A DNA stretch of 40,714 bases from Dysgonamonadaceae bacterium (GCA_031275735.1 JAISOJ010000102.1:1-40714), one strand, 5' to 3'. Shown: positions 26,186-36,647, counted from the stretch's first letter. The notes: generated from the letters alone by a model not told the origin. Program-made: numbers and translations.

Positions 26186-28627
26186 TCATTTATTTACTGA
26201 TTTGTAATTAATTTTTATATTCATGCCTGTTTTTTTATCGGTTATTTTTACCCAACATTCCTGAGTTGTTTTATTCCACGACCACGTTTTTACTTTTTTA
26301 CCATTGATGAAAACGCTTTTTGGCTCTTTGTTCAAATGATATTTTAAAACAATATTTCTTTCCGGTACTTCAAAACCTTTGTTTTGAACGGTTATTTCCG
26401 TTGAATACCCTGTTCTTTGAGTAGTGCAGGCAACACTTGTTTTCGAATAAATATCTTTTTGATAGTCCAAATTTTCCCCATTGTCCTCATATACGGTAAA
26501 GGAGGCAGTTTGATTTTCCGAAGCAGGATAAATGTGCAAATAAAGCGGAGCGTTTGATTTCTCCCCAATGTATTGCATCACAGGCTTCATGGGGATAATG
26601 GAGCCTTTTTTTACAAAAACGGGAATTGTATTTAACGATACATGGTATGTAATCCATTTTTCGCCGGAATAAAGAGTTTGTCCATCATTAAAATCAATCC
26701 ATTCGCCTTCGGGAAGATAAATTTTCTTTGTTACCGCACCTTTTTTAACAACAGGGGCGACCAATAATTCTTTTCCGAAAAGAAATTGTTCGTCGGCTTG
26801 ATATGTTTCCTTATCGTCGGGATACTCCAACAATAAAGCCCTCATAATAGACACTCCGGTATCGTAAGCTTCACGAGCATACGTATAAAGATAAGGAAAT
26901 AATTGATATTTAAGTTCAATTGCGGCTTTACAGTTTTTTTCAGCTTCTTCGCCGAACATCCAAGGCTCGGCGGCGTTATTTCCTTCGTGATGCGCACGGC
27001 TCAAAGGATTGAAAACGCCGAATTGCATCCATCGGGTGTATAATTCCGCCGTTGCCGGATAATCCGTAATGTCGCCGCAATAGCCGGAAATGTCGCCCGA
27101 CCAGAAGGGAATCAAGCCCATTCCTGCAGAACAGGCTAATGGAATTTGATTGGCTAATCGCTTCCATCCGTCCAACACGTTACCTCCGTTGCCCGCATCG
27201 CCCGACCAGCCAAAGGTATAACGTTGCATACCGGCGTATGCCGAACGGGTCATTTGGAAGATCCGTTTATTGGGATTACGTTTTTCAAATTGTTCCTTGA
27301 CAACCTTGTCCCATGTTAAACCATAAACATTGTGAATTTCATTGTGCATTCCCAAGTGATGCTTCATAAATAAACGGTCGGTGGCGTCTTCGTTACTCCA
27401 GGCTGGTTCGCCCATATCCGTCCAGAACCCACTTACGCCATCGTTCAAGGGCTTTTGTTGCAATTCGCCCCACCAGTCGGCAACTTCCGGCAAAGTGAAA
27501 TCCACTACACCACAATTTCCACCCCAGGGCCAAGGCATATCGTAGGATTTACCCGTACGGATATCCGTTGTGAAATATCCTAATTTATCGGCTTCTTCCC
27601 ATTGTTTTTTGTTGGATTGTGAAACAACGGGATCTTGTGAAACGATTACTTTGAATCCCTGTTCGTTGAGATTTTGTAACATGTCTTTCGGATCGGCATA
27701 GTTGTCTCTACGCCACTCAAAATCCTGTAAATTCTGCGTCCATCCAATGTCCTGATAAATGATGTCGCAAGGAATTTGGCGTTTACGAAACTCGGCGGAT
27801 ATTTCGCGGGCTTGTTGTTCGCCGACATAAAGTCCGCGGCATTGCGAAAATCCGAAAGCCCATTGAGGCGGCATAATCGGTTTACCGGTTAATTGCGTAT
27901 ATTGAGCAATAATGTCTTTGTAATTCTTTCCGTAAATGAAATAATAAATCATTTCGCCTCCGGGAGTTTCAAACGAATAATAATCGTTAGATTCCGTTCC
28001 GAATTTAAATTCCGTTTTATAGGTATTATCAAAAAAAATTCCGTAATTGTAATTGCTCATGAAAAAAGGGATACTTTTGTAAAGAGGATCTTCGTCTACG
28101 TCGTAGCAAGGTTTGTCGCTGTTCCACATTTTATAAGCGTGTCCGCGGCGATTCAAAGGGCCGGTTTTTTCGCCTAAACCGAAAAACGCTTCATCCGGAC
28201 GCAGGGATTTGTAAACGATTTTACATGTGGAATCCGTTACAAATCCTTTATCTTTAAAATCGCTCAACAGGAGTTTTTGCCATTTGTCGAAAATCTGCAA
28301 CTGAAGCGGATTTTTATTTATCCGGATTCGTAATTTATTCGTAAACAATTCATAACAGGACGTTTGTTCTTCCACCCTGATTTGTCCGACGTTTTCCAAT
28401 TCTTCGTTAATCACAGCGAATGATTCGTTGTTTCTCCGGAATTTACCGTCCGGCGAAAAATGGATTTTCAACATTGCATGGCTGCAAAAATCAAGCGAGA
28501 ATTTTGAGCCGTCGACGCAGGTAAAAACAATACTGTTGCCCGATTGAGTGAAAGATATACATTCAATTGCCTGCACTGTCGCAATACTCAGCCACCAGAC
28601 AAGGAAAAAACCAATATATTTTTTCAT
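26186..28627 (-). CDS. GH31 alpha-glucosidase (dextran PUL)
   Basis: An 813-residue exported enzyme (signal peptide ending near VQAIE) of family GH31, which hydrolyses terminal alpha-glucosidic bonds. The N-terminal beta domain carries FFGLGEKTG. The barrel has GFWTDMGEPAW with nucleophile Asp404 and FGWSGDAGNGGN with acid/base Asp477. The tail has a C-terminal beta domain (DUF5110-like, HIYPASENQTASFTVYEDNGE in pieces: TASFTVYEDNGE). In the B. thetaiotaomicron dextran locus a GH31 occupies the same place (BT3086, from memory), so alpha-1,6-gluco-oligosaccharides are the likely substrate. Xylosidase activity cannot be excluded from sequence. It lies 85 nt behind the dextranase and may have an internal promoter. 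Confidence 0.93.
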   Translation of the reverse strand: MKKYIGFFLVWWLSIATVQAIECISFTQSGNSIVFTCVDGSKFSLDFCSHAMLKIHFSPDGKFRRNNESFAVINEELENVGQIRVEEQTSCYELFTNKLRIRINKNPLQLQIFDKWQKLLLSDFKDKGFVTDSTCKIVYKSLRPDEAFFGLGEKTGPLNRRGHAYKMWNSDKPCYDVDEDPLYKSIPFFMSNYNYGIFFDNTYKTEFKFGTESNDYYSFETPGGEMIYYFIYGKNYKDIIAQYTQLTGKPIMPPQWAFGFSQCRGLYVGEQQAREISAEFRKRQIPCDIIYQDIGWTQNLQDFEWRRDNYADPKDMLQNLNEQGFKVIVSQDPVVSQSNKKQWEEADKLGYFTTDIRTGKSYDMPWPWGGNCGVVDFTLPEVADWWGELQQKPLNDGVSGFWTDMGEPAWSNEDATDRLFMKHHLGMHNEIHNVYGLTWDKVVKEQFEKRNPNKRIFQMTRSAYAGMQRYTFGWSGDAGNGGNVLDGWKRLANQIPLACSAGMGLIPFWSGDISGYCGDITDYPATAELYTRWMQFGVFNPLSRAHHEGNNAAEPWMFGEEAEKNCKAAIELKYQLFPYLYTYAREAYDTGVSIMRALLLEYPDDKETYQADEQFLFGKELLVAPVVKKGAVTKKIYLPEGEWIDFNDGQTLYSGEKWITYHVSLNTIPVFVKKGSIIPMKPVMQYIGEKSNAPLYLHIYPASENQTASFTVYEDNGENLDYQKDIYSKTSVACTTQRTGYSTEITVQNKGFEVPERNIVLKYHLNKEPKSVFINGKKVKTWSWNKTTQECWVKITDKKTGMNIKINYKSVNK

Positions 28628-28668
28628 ATCAAAAAAGTAGAGAATTTAATTTTATGAATATCTTGAAC

Positions 28669-28676
28669 CAAAGTTA
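28669..28676 (-). promoter_or_regulatory. Possible internal promoter for GH31
   Basis: On the minus strand this reads TAACTTTG, matching TAnnTTTG, 41 nt ahead of the GH31 ATG. No -33 element at the standard distance was found. The gene may simply be transcribed with the rest of PUL 2. Confidence 0.35.
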
Positions 28677-28712
28677 TATATTTTGAACTAAATAGTAGTG
28701 CGAATCAAACAT

Positions 28713-30461
28713 TTATTCAATGACTATCATCGTCCAATATTTTAATGCGGGAAGAGTAAAATTAACCACGCCGGCATTTTGCGTAAACGTTACATCTTCG
28801 TACATACTGCCTTCTTTGTCCGGCGTGGCTACCCATATCTTTTTGACGGCTTGCGAAACGGAGAGCATCAACGGTAAATTTTGCTGTAAGCGTGGCTCTG
28901 TTTGTGTTCCGTTGAGGTCGCGCCATTGCAAGTGGGCGGCATTTACAAAATTGAACAGATGAACAACTTGCCGGTTGTCTATTTTTTTTGCCAGCGAAAC
29001 AATTTTGCCGGTGACGGAAGGAAACCATGCGACAATGGCAGGATTACCATCGGTCGTCGCTATATCAACGGTATTAAAGCTGCCGCCATCGCGCAAAATG
29101 TTCTGATAGGCTACCAGAAAATCGTAATAACTCATCAAGGCTTTTTTCAGCGTATTGTCCATTGTAAGATTGGTATTCGGGAAATACTCGTTGCAGAGCA
29201 TATGTTCGCCTAATTCGAGGTGCGAAGCTCCAAGTGCAAACATGACCGCATCGGTCATCAGTATGCCGGGAGTATTGAACACCCCTTTTTGTTTACCGAG
29301 GTCATAGTTCATGTAGGCGGCAAATACGCAATTCAGATTGTTGTTATACGAATGATTTTCGTCGATAAGCGTTTTCAAATCGGCATAATTCGGTTGTTCG
29401 CCCCAAATCTCGTTGTATGTGAAATTCACGCCTGCCGATATTATCTTTTTCTGTCCGTAACCGCTAACTGCATTGAAGGCGTGCGTTTTATTCGGAAAAT
29501 CGGTTTTCATTTTCCGGATAAATTTTTCAAATCCGTCCGGCAAATTGACTTGTGAGCCGCTGTAATCGTACAATGTACCACGATTGCCCAACTGGTCGAT
29601 GTGGAAACCATCGAAGTCATAAACGGTATAGACATCTTTGACACGTTGTGAAAAATAATTCAGCCAGTCAGGATTGGAAGGATTAACCAGATAAATACTA
29701 CTGCGGAAAGGCGAATTGAGTACATGCGTATCTTTGTTGGTTTTATTGGTATTTTTGAACAGATACCATGATTCCTGTACGTCGTCGTCAGCGGCATTGT
29801 TCAACGCTCCGTAACAAAGGTCGTACCACATCGAAGCGATATTGCGCTTTTGGGCGGCGGCAATATAACCGGTGGTTGTGGCGCGGGTGTTGGTACGTCC
29901 AATCAGGTCGAGCCACGCTTCTGCCGGAGCGTCAGGAGTTCCTGCCAATGGCTTGTGGTGATCGGACAGCCAGTCGTAGTATTGTAATCCGTTGATATGA
30001 AACTGTTTGAGATTATCTATAACAAAATTGATTTCCGTTTCCGTTTTAGCATTGTACGAAGATAGAAAACCGTAGCGGGGGAAGCGCGTCCAGTCGCTTG
30101 ATACATCGACACCGGTCGTGGCAATGATTTTTTCCTTGTCTTCAACGGTGTAATATATTTCTACCAAATATCCTTTGAAGTCGGCTGTAGAAGGCGTCCA
30201 CGTCCATGTTTTTCCGCTTATCGGTTCGTCGGCGACAATGGTATTTAAGTGGCGGTAGCGGACTTTGCTGCCGGCGGGAATTGCACGATCAATAGAAAAT
30301 GTAACCGTTTCGTTAGGTGCATATCTCGCCTTATCGGTCGATAATACACTGCCCGGAACTGCAACTTTTACGACATCGGAATTGTCGTTCGGCGTCTCAG
30401 AACAGGAAGAGGCTATTATTACACCGGTTGTTATAAATAAACATAGAATTAAATTTCTCAC
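28713..30461 (-). CDS. GH66 dextranase, lipoprotein
   Basis: This 582-residue lipoprotein (lipobox IASS-Cys20) matches GH66 endo-alpha-1,6-glucanases. It has an N-terminal Ig-like domain (SVLSTDKARYAPNETVTFS in pieces: DKARYAPNETVTF) and a barrel with FPRYGFLS and GLQYYDWLSDHHKP. DFDGFHIDQLGNRG carries the nucleophile Asp289, and TYNEIWGEQP carries the acid/base Glu351. Their 62-residue spacing is similar to the catalytic pair of Streptococcus dextranase (about 68). It would cut dextran at the cell surface before SusC/SusD import. It follows the SusE/F-like gene by 11 nt, so they share a transcript. The call fixes the substrate of PUL 2 as dextran or a related alpha-1,6-glucan. Confidence 0.92.
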   Translation of the reverse strand: MRNLILCLFITTGVIIASSCSETPNDNSDVVKVAVPGSVLSTDKARYAPNETVTFSIDRAIPAGSKVRYRHLNTIVADEPISGKTWTWTPSTADFKGYLVEIYYTVEDKEKIIATTGVDVSSDWTRFPRYGFLSSYNAKTETEINFVIDNLKQFHINGLQYYDWLSDHHKPLAGTPDAPAEAWLDLIGRTNTRATTTGYIAAAQKRNIASMWYDLCYGALNNAADDDVQESWYLFKNTNKTNKDTHVLNSPFRSSIYLVNPSNPDWLNYFSQRVKDVYTVYDFDGFHIDQLGNRGTLYDYSGSQVNLPDGFEKFIRKMKTDFPNKTHAFNAVSGYGQKKIISAGVNFTYNEIWGEQPNYADLKTLIDENHSYNNNLNCVFAAYMNYDLGKQKGVFNTPGILMTDAVMFALGASHLELGEHMLCNEYFPNTNLTMDNTLKKALMSYYDFLVAYQNILRDGGSFNTVDIATTDGNPAIVAWFPSVTGKIVSLAKKIDNRQVVHLFNFVNAAHLQWRDLNGTQTEPRLQQNLPLMLSVSQAVKKIWVATPDKEGSMYEDVTFTQNAGVVNFTLPALKYWTMIVIE

Positions 30462-30472
30462 TTTTACCGTAT

Positions 30473-31966
30473 TTACTGTTTATCAAACCTGATTTTTTCC
30501 GTCAACTGATTGATTGTGATAACATAAGTACCGCCTTCTTCTACAATCCATTTACGGTCGCTTCCGCGTGTGCCTTGCAAATTGGACGTCAAAACCATGT
30601 CGGTATTCGGCGTTATTTTTAAATCAAAATCGGGCGCCATGTACCACGTATGAATATCGTCGTTGTCCCACGAAGTATCGTCGGAACATTTAAACTTGAT
30701 TTCGCCGGCAGAGAGCGTTCCCGTCCATGTATAAGTGTAATCGTCCACGCTTTTGGTCATTTGAGTTTGAGCGCGGTCGCCGAGCGACCATCCGATGGGC
30801 GAGGCATCTCCGATAACGAATATTGTCGTCCATGGCGTGTATTCCGCCATTGTCATGCTTTCCATGTCTTCGGTAATATCTATGGCAATTTTGTAGGCTT
30901 TGTTGTTTTGCTCCGGAGTCAATTTCCATTTATTGTCGCCCGCATCGTCGAACATGGCGGCTGTATGCGTCATCGGTGCGTTGGCAATGGTTGGATGCAG
31001 CATATTACTCCAATCTCCAGGGCTGGTGCCGAATTTGAAATCAAGGTCGCCACTGCCGTTAAGTACAGCTCCATAACGGAAAACAAAAGGATTGAACGGA
31101 TCTTTTGTCATTTCGATGAAGGACCAGCCTGTAAAGTCGCCAACAAAGTACATTTTGTCGTAACGGGGTAAAGCGCTTGGCTCCAATTCTTCTATCTCAA
31201 TTGTGAGGTCGATGATATTCACGGCAATACGATAGCGTCCGGATGAGGTAATGACAAACTTCTCGTCCGGTTCATTATCGCTTTGTCTGTAAATAAGTTT
31301 GGTTTCCGTCGAATTGGCGTCGCGATTGTAAGACGGTAAAAAATCCTCCGTAGTAGTAATAAATTTAAAATCGCCCTGTAGTAACTCGCTTGTTACCACA
31401 AATCCGCCGGCTTCTTCGGATATGGGATTCATGGCGGTTGCCTTATCCAAATTCCAGCCTCCTGTGGTAGCGGAACCAATTATAAAAAGGTTAGCCGATA
31501 CAGGTTGATAGGCAGTAACGGTAAAGGGAATAACTTCCGAGCTCTGGTCGCTTACATTTTCGCTTGTTATCATCGCCACAATACGGGCTTCAAGTGCGAT
31601 AGCCTCGTTGGGAAGCACATTGAAATCGCCTAACAATAAGTCGTTTAACTGAGAGCAAGTGTATTTATGAGTATAAATTCTTCGTCCCAATTCGATATTT
31701 AGTCCACTTTCAAACTGATTTCCTTGCCGGTCTATTTGCAACAGGTAATTGATCGCAGAGTTTGTACCGGCATTGGTGCCGGTCGTCCAAGAAAACGTCA
31801 ATGCTTCATCATTGGGGTGACGGATGTCAAGTACAATAGTGGTATTGCTCAACGTTAAAGTCAACGGCTCTTCTCCTTTGTTGTATTCAATTTCGTTGTC
31901 GTTGCAGGCAGGCAGAAAAACCAACCCACAGACAGCAGTTAAAAAATAATTAATATATCGTTTCAT
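30473..31966 (-). CDS. SusE/SusF-like surface glycan-binding lipoprotein (PUL 2)
   Basis: The frame extends upstream to 32056, but the start at 31966 is chosen. It begins a lipoprotein signal (MKRYINYFLTAVCGLVFLPA-Cys21), giving 497 residues, and the upstream 30 codons are a repeated leader element. A SusE-type N-terminal domain (LTFSWTTGTNAGTNSAINYLLQID in pieces: FSWTTGTN, YLLQIDRQGNQF) is followed by three starch-binding-like modules. These begin near NLFIIGSATTGGWNLD, KMYFVGDFTGWSF and TIFVIGDASPIGWSLG, and have conserved FKF/FKC strands. It should bind dextran at the surface alongside SusD. Its position equals BT3088 in the dextran locus, from memory. Confidence 0.88.
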   Translation of the reverse strand: MKRYINYFLTAVCGLVFLPACNDNEIEYNKGEEPLTLTLSNTTIVLDIRHPNDEALTFSWTTGTNAGTNSAINYLLQIDRQGNQFESGLNIELGRRIYTHKYTCSQLNDLLLGDFNVLPNEAIALEARIVAMITSENVSDQSSEVIPFTVTAYQPVSANLFIIGSATTGGWNLDKATAMNPISEEAGGFVVTSELLQGDFKFITTTEDFLPSYNRDANSTETKLIYRQSDNEPDEKFVITSSGRYRIAVNIIDLTIEIEELEPSALPRYDKMYFVGDFTGWSFIEMTKDPFNPFVFRYGAVLNGSGDLDFKFGTSPGDWSNMLHPTIANAPMTHTAAMFDDAGDNKWKLTPEQNNKAYKIAIDITEDMESMTMAEYTPWTTIFVIGDASPIGWSLGDRAQTQMTKSVDDYTYTWTGTLSAGEIKFKCSDDTSWDNDDIHTWYMAPDFDLKITPNTDMVLTSNLQGTRGSDRKWIVEEGGTYVITINQLTEKIRFDKQ

Positions 31967-32056
31967 ACGAAAATGGGTTAACGAGTTAATAAGTTGATTA
32001 ATAAATGAATACTCATTTTTATGCTTTGGGGTGTTTGTTAAACATGATTGTTTCAT
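31964..32056 (-). repeat. 93-nt leader element, copy B, ending in an 8-bp tandem array
   Basis: Partner of 14892-14984, again ending at a gene's ATG with identical spacing. The 8-bp units on the minus strand are TTATTAAT (32004-31997), CAACTTAT (31996-31989), TAACTCGT (31988-31981) and TAACCCAT (31980-31973), then TTTCGT and ATG. It fills most of the 121-nt SusD-SusE spacer. No promoter consensus is present in it. Confidence 0.75.
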
Positions 32057-32087
32057 AAATGACAGTAATTTTAAATTTTCAATTAAA

Positions 32088-33575
32088 TTAATATCCCGGA
32101 TTTTGTGTAATCAGCGGATTGTCGTCTATTTCTTCCTGAGGAACGGGCCACAGCAACCGGTCTTTTGTAGCGTTGGTTTTTCCGATGGAATGAAAGAATT
32201 TCAGGGCGTAGTCGCCTCCATCTATGCGTATCAAATCGAACCAGCGGTGTCCTTCAAAAGCCAGTTCAATACGGCGTTCTTTGATAATCGCTTCTTTCAT
32301 GGTCGTTTTGTCGGTCGTAGTGATCCCCTGTAATCCGGCGCGCGCTCGTACCTTATTCAAAGGTGTTTGCGCCTCTTTCGTTAATCCAAGTTCGTTCAAT
32401 GCTTCGGCTTTCATCAAAAGTACGTCGGCAAAGCGATAGACGATAAAGTTTGAAGGATTGGTATTATAATCGGGGGAAATGGATTTCGGAACTAAAAACT
32501 TGCGCACGTTGTATCCGGTAGAAGACCAAGCGGGGTCGTAATCCTTGCCGTCGAATTTCGGACAGCCGCTGTATAAAATAGTTACGTCTTTCCGCTTGTC
32601 GCCTGCTTCATATTGGTCAACGAATTCCTGTTTTACGTGTTGCCAACCCCATGAGCCGCCTACCCAGTTGGAGTTGCGCGGTCCCATAAAGGTACTTAAC
32701 CAGGAAGACTGGTTGTCGTTTCCCCAGAAATCGTATTGGGTCGATCCGGTGTACTGAATTTCAAAAAGCGATTCAGGACCATTTTTAACGCGGGCAGCTC
32801 CAAAATTATCTTCATACCGCATCGTACTCAAATCGTAACCCATGTCTTCGATTTGTTCACAAAGACTGACGATTTCTGTATAGTTTTCGTTCAACGTGAG
32901 GTAAATTTTTGCCAGCATTGCCAGCGCTGATTCCCTGCAAGCGCGTCCCAGATCGGCAGACGAATATTCGCTTTTGGGCGGCAACATACTGATTGCATTG
33001 CGACAATCGGAAATGATTTGTTCATAAACCTGGTCTTTGGGAGTACGCGCAATCTTCATGTTGTCGCCGGCAATCAAAACGGCAGTACGCATCGGCACGT
33101 CGCCGAAAATACGCACCATAATAAAATAATAGTGCGCACGCAAAAAATACGCTTCGCCCAATATGCGGTTTTTCAAATCGGGATTGATTTCCATTTTGCC
33201 GACTCGTTCCAGGACTATGTTGCATCGCAAAATTCCCGGATTCGGTCCGCGCCACAAGTCCAGCGATCCTGCATTGGCGGAAGTGGCAATGAATGAAGCC
33301 AAATCCTTGGTTTCAATACCGTCGGTGGCGCTACTCATATCGCCACCTGCTTCACTGTCGTTAGCGATAATGTCGGTTGTCCACATTCGCATGTTGTATA
33401 GTTTCGCCCACTGCAAAGGCTGATATGCTGAGTTGATTAACGCAATCGCATCTGTTTCATTCAGTTCAGTGTCTGATCCAATCATATCCTGCGGTTTCTT
33501 GTCCAAAAAATCTTCGCAAGACGTTGTGGTTAGAACAACGAATAATACAGTAAATATATGTGTTATTTTTTTCAT
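32088..33575 (-). CDS. SusD/RagB-like glycan-binding lipoprotein (PUL 2)
   Basis: A 495-residue lipoprotein (lipobox TTTS-Cys20, then EDFLDKKPQD, a common SusD N-terminal motif). The core shows RILGEAYFLRAHYYFIMVRIFGDVP (in pieces: EAYFLRAHYYF, RIFGDVPM), ALAMLAKIYL, and the C-terminal YRFADVLLMKAEALNELG, RARAGL, and ERRIELAFEGHRWFDLIR. It ends PQEEIDDNPLITQNPGY. It pairs with the SusC encoded 14 nt upstream. Complete and typical. Confidence 0.96.
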   Translation of the reverse strand: MKKITHIFTVLFVVLTTTSCEDFLDKKPQDMIGSDTELNETDAIALINSAYQPLQWAKLYNMRMWTTDIIANDSEAGGDMSSATDGIETKDLASFIATSANAGSLDLWRGPNPGILRCNIVLERVGKMEINPDLKNRILGEAYFLRAHYYFIMVRIFGDVPMRTAVLIAGDNMKIARTPKDQVYEQIISDCRNAISMLPPKSEYSSADLGRACRESALAMLAKIYLTLNENYTEIVSLCEQIEDMGYDLSTMRYEDNFGAARVKNGPESLFEIQYTGSTQYDFWGNDNQSSWLSTFMGPRNSNWVGGSWGWQHVKQEFVDQYEAGDKRKDVTILYSGCPKFDGKDYDPAWSSTGYNVRKFLVPKSISPDYNTNPSNFIVYRFADVLLMKAEALNELGLTKEAQTPLNKVRARAGLQGITTTDKTTMKEAIIKERRIELAFEGHRWFDLIRIDGGDYALKFFHSIGKTNATKDRLLWPVPQEEIDDNPLITQNPGY

Positions 33576-33589
33576 ATTACTATTGATTT

Positions 33590-36500
33590 TTAAAATGTTA
33601 CATCAAATCCTATATTATACATCCTCGTTACCGGATAATGTCCAAGGTCGAAACCGTCGACACCGATTTCGGGGTCAAATCCCGAATATTTGGTGAGAGT
33701 GAGTAGATTTTTGCATGAAAAATAAATTCGCAAGTTGTTTATTACTAATTTTTTAGTAAACACAGAGGGAAACGTATAGCCCAAGGTGAGGTCTTTTATG
33801 CGCAGGTAGGAGCCGTCTTCGATGAAACGGGTCGAACTGCGGTTATTCTTGTTCGGGTCGCCAAGTACGGCGCGAGGTATGACATTCGATGTTCCTTCGT
33901 CGTACCAGCGGTCGAGTACGGTTGCAAATTGGTTTTGCGCCGCCGACATTGCCTCCAGATAAATACGGTTGGCATTATATACTTTGTTGCCATAGATGCC
34001 TTGCAGGAATATCGAAAGGTCGAAATTTTTCCATGTAAACGAATTGCCAAGCGCATAGGTAAAAACGGGGAACGGATTGCCGATATATGTGCGGTCGTTG
34101 TCGTCGATTACGCCGTTGTTATCCAAATCCAGAAAACGGATATCGCCGGGGGCCGTTCCATTTGTACTGTTAGTACCCACTACCTGTACTGCCCAGCGGT
34201 TTATTTCGTCGGACGTTTGGAAAAGTCCGTCGGCTACATGACCGTAGAAACTGTTAATCGGATGCCCTTCGGCATTTACGCGGGAGTTTCCTGACATTTC
34301 CACGCTTCCCCAATAAGATGGGATACTGTCGTTGAGACTTACTATCTTGTTTTTGTTGAGCGACATATTGAAATCGGCCGTCCATTTAAATTCGTTGCCG
34401 TTGATAATATCCGCTCCTACACTTATTTCAATCCCTTTATTGTTTACTTTTCCGGCGTTGATGCTTGGCGGATTTGTATCGTCGTAGCCGGACGACACCG
34501 GTACTTGCATTGCTACCAACATGTCTTTTGTATTTTTATCATACAAATCCAGCGACAGCCGGAAGCGGTTTTTCAAAAATCCTAAGTCGGCGCCGACGTT
34601 GGTTTGATGTACCTCTTCCCAATGTACATTGGGATTAGGCATTTTTGAAACCACCAATGTATTCACAATCTGATCGTTAAAGGAATATACTCCTGTATCA
34701 TAGGCCGTTGCGTAGGAGTAATTACCGATATTCTGGTGTCCCGTAACACCGTAGCCCGCACGTATTTTTATGTCCGACATAAACGCGTCTTTGTTGTAAA
34801 AATTTTCTTCGCTTAGGCGCCAGGCTGCCGATAAAGAGGGAAATGTACCCCAACGGTGTCTGGAACCGAATCTCGATGACCCGTCGTGTCGGACGGTTGC
34901 TGTAAGCAAATAACGATTTTTATATGAATAGTTGGCGCGTAGCATCAGCGAGGCAATCGCCCATTCACTGACTGTGCCGTCAAATCCGATCACTTCTTTG
35001 GCATTGCTTAGTTGATGCACTTCTTCTTTCAGGAAATCTTTAGCCGATCCGCCGAAATTCTCGCTGTTATTCCATTGCAAACTCCCGCCGCCCATCACAT
35101 TAACATAATGGTCGCCGAACGTTTTATCGTAAGTAAAATAATTATCCCACAAGTAGGTGAAAGAATAACTTGCATTTTTGTAAATCGATCCGGCAGGCAC
35201 GGACGTGGGTTTGTAATCGTATTTGGCCGTATAGTTTGAAGTGCGCACAAATATAGCTTGAGCGCCGCCTACGCTTTTGAATTTCAATCCGCCGAAAAGT
35301 GAAAATTCGGCATAGATGTTTCCGAGAAAATTGTAACCGTTGGTTTGATTTTTATCAAGCATCGTCGTAGCATACTGATTGCGGCGAGTACCGACCCATT
35401 CGGCTTTTCCGAAAGGTCCGTCGTAATTGCCGTCGTCGTCATAAATGCGTTGAGTTGGCAACGAACGAAAAACATCTAACAGATTGTAACTTCCGTTTGT
35501 TTTGTCGTCGTATGAAAAAGTAATATTGTTTCCGAATTTCACCCATGGTTTTACCTGATGATTGCTGTTGAACTGTAAGGTAATTCGTTGGAAACCGACA
35601 CTTTCTATAATTCCATCCTGATTGGTATATCCGCCCGAAACATAATAATTCGACTTGTCGTTTCCTCCCGAATAACTGAGAGTATAATTCTGAGAAGTGG
35701 CAGTACGGAACATCAAATCCACCCAATTTGTCCCTTTTCCAAGCGACGCGGGGTCAGCCCAGTCGGGATTTGTAGCGATTCCCGCTTCCAAAAGCATTTG
35801 ATTGCTCAGAGCGGCGTATTGCGACGCGTCCAGAAATTTCGGCATATTTGTAGCCTGTGCCGCACCAAAACCGGCTTTGAAATTCAATTTGCCATCGCCG
35901 CTTCCGCGTTTAGTGGTTATCAATACTACGCCGTTAGCTCCCTGCGAACCGTAAATAGCTGTCGCCGAAGCGTCTTTCAACACGTCGATAGTTGCAATAT
36001 CTTCGCTGTTGAGCGAATTAAGTCCCAAGCTTGAAGGTACGCCGTCTATCACATACAGAGGATTGCTGTTGTTGACCGTTCCCAACCCGCGAATTTTTAT
36101 GGAAACATTACTTTGCGGATTTCCGTCGTCCACGATATACACGCCGGCAAGACGCCCCTGCATGGCCTGCCCCAGGTTTTGCCCCGTCTTGTTGCTAAGC
36201 GTTTTTTCGTCCACGCTTGATACGGCGCCGGTCAGGTCTTTTTTCCGTATAGCTCCATAACCAATTACAACTACTTCTTCCAGTAATAGTTCATCTTCTT
36301 GTAAATGAATATTGATAACCGTTCGACCTGCTACCGGAATTTCCTGTGATACATAACCAATGTAAGATATGGTTAGCGTTGAATTGGGATCTGTAACCAA
36401 TGAATAGTTTCCATCCGCACTGGTTACCGTACCAGTGGAAGTTCCTTTAATACTAATACTTGCTCCGATAACCGCTTCACCTTTTTCGTTGGTAACGACC

Positions 36501-36619
36501 CCGGTGATTTTTTGAGTCTGAGCAAATACTTCAACAAACAGAAAAAGGCAGAAAAGGAATGCACTTAATTTCTTGAACCGGCATTTCTGTAGAGGATGAT
36601 AAAAGTTGTTTTTCCTCAT
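33590..36619 (-). CDS. SusC-like TonB-dependent outer-membrane transporter (PUL 2)
   Basis: A 1009-residue transporter with a signal peptide ending near residue 34 (EVFAQ) and a carboxypeptidase-regulatory-like domain (ITGVVTNEKGEAVIGAS). The SusC signature EEVVVIGYGAIRKKDLTGA is present, followed by a plug with SIKIRGLGTVNNSNPLYVIDG (in pieces: IKIRGLGT, PLYVIDGVPS) and ASATAIYGSQGANGVVLITTKRG. The barrel ends MYNIGFDVTF. It is the first structural gene of PUL 2, with its own promoter 165 nt region from the regulator. It would import isomalto-oligosaccharides with its SusD partner. Confidence 0.96.
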   Translation of the reverse strand: MRKNNFYHPLQKCRFKKLSAFLFCLFLFVEVFAQTQKITGVVTNEKGEAVIGASISIKGTSTGTVTSADGNYSLVTDPNSTLTISYIGYVSQEIPVAGRTVINIHLQEDELLLEEVVVIGYGAIRKKDLTGAVSSVDEKTLSNKTGQNLGQAMQGRLAGVYIVDDGNPQSNVSIKIRGLGTVNNSNPLYVIDGVPSSLGLNSLNSEDIATIDVLKDASATAIYGSQGANGVVLITTKRGSGDGKLNFKAGFGAAQATNMPKFLDASQYAALSNQMLLEAGIATNPDWADPASLGKGTNWVDLMFRTATSQNYTLSYSGGNDKSNYYVSGGYTNQDGIIESVGFQRITLQFNSNHQVKPWVKFGNNITFSYDDKTNGSYNLLDVFRSLPTQRIYDDDGNYDGPFGKAEWVGTRRNQYATTMLDKNQTNGYNFLGNIYAEFSLFGGLKFKSVGGAQAIFVRTSNYTAKYDYKPTSVPAGSIYKNASYSFTYLWDNYFTYDKTFGDHYVNVMGGGSLQWNNSENFGGSAKDFLKEEVHQLSNAKEVIGFDGTVSEWAIASLMLRANYSYKNRYLLTATVRHDGSSRFGSRHRWGTFPSLSAAWRLSEENFYNKDAFMSDIKIRAGYGVTGHQNIGNYSYATAYDTGVYSFNDQIVNTLVVSKMPNPNVHWEEVHQTNVGADLGFLKNRFRLSLDLYDKNTKDMLVAMQVPVSSGYDDTNPPSINAGKVNNKGIEISVGADIINGNEFKWTADFNMSLNKNKIVSLNDSIPSYWGSVEMSGNSRVNAEGHPINSFYGHVADGLFQTSDEINRWAVQVVGTNSTNGTAPGDIRFLDLDNNGVIDDNDRTYIGNPFPVFTYALGNSFTWKNFDLSIFLQGIYGNKVYNANRIYLEAMSAAQNQFATVLDRWYDEGTSNVIPRAVLGDPNKNNRSSTRFIEDGSYLRIKDLTLGYTFPSVFTKKLVINNLRIYFSCKNLLTLTKYSGFDPEIGVDGFDLGHYPVTRMYNIGFDVTF

Positions 36620-36647
36620 AATCTAGTAAATTTAAAAGTTAATACTG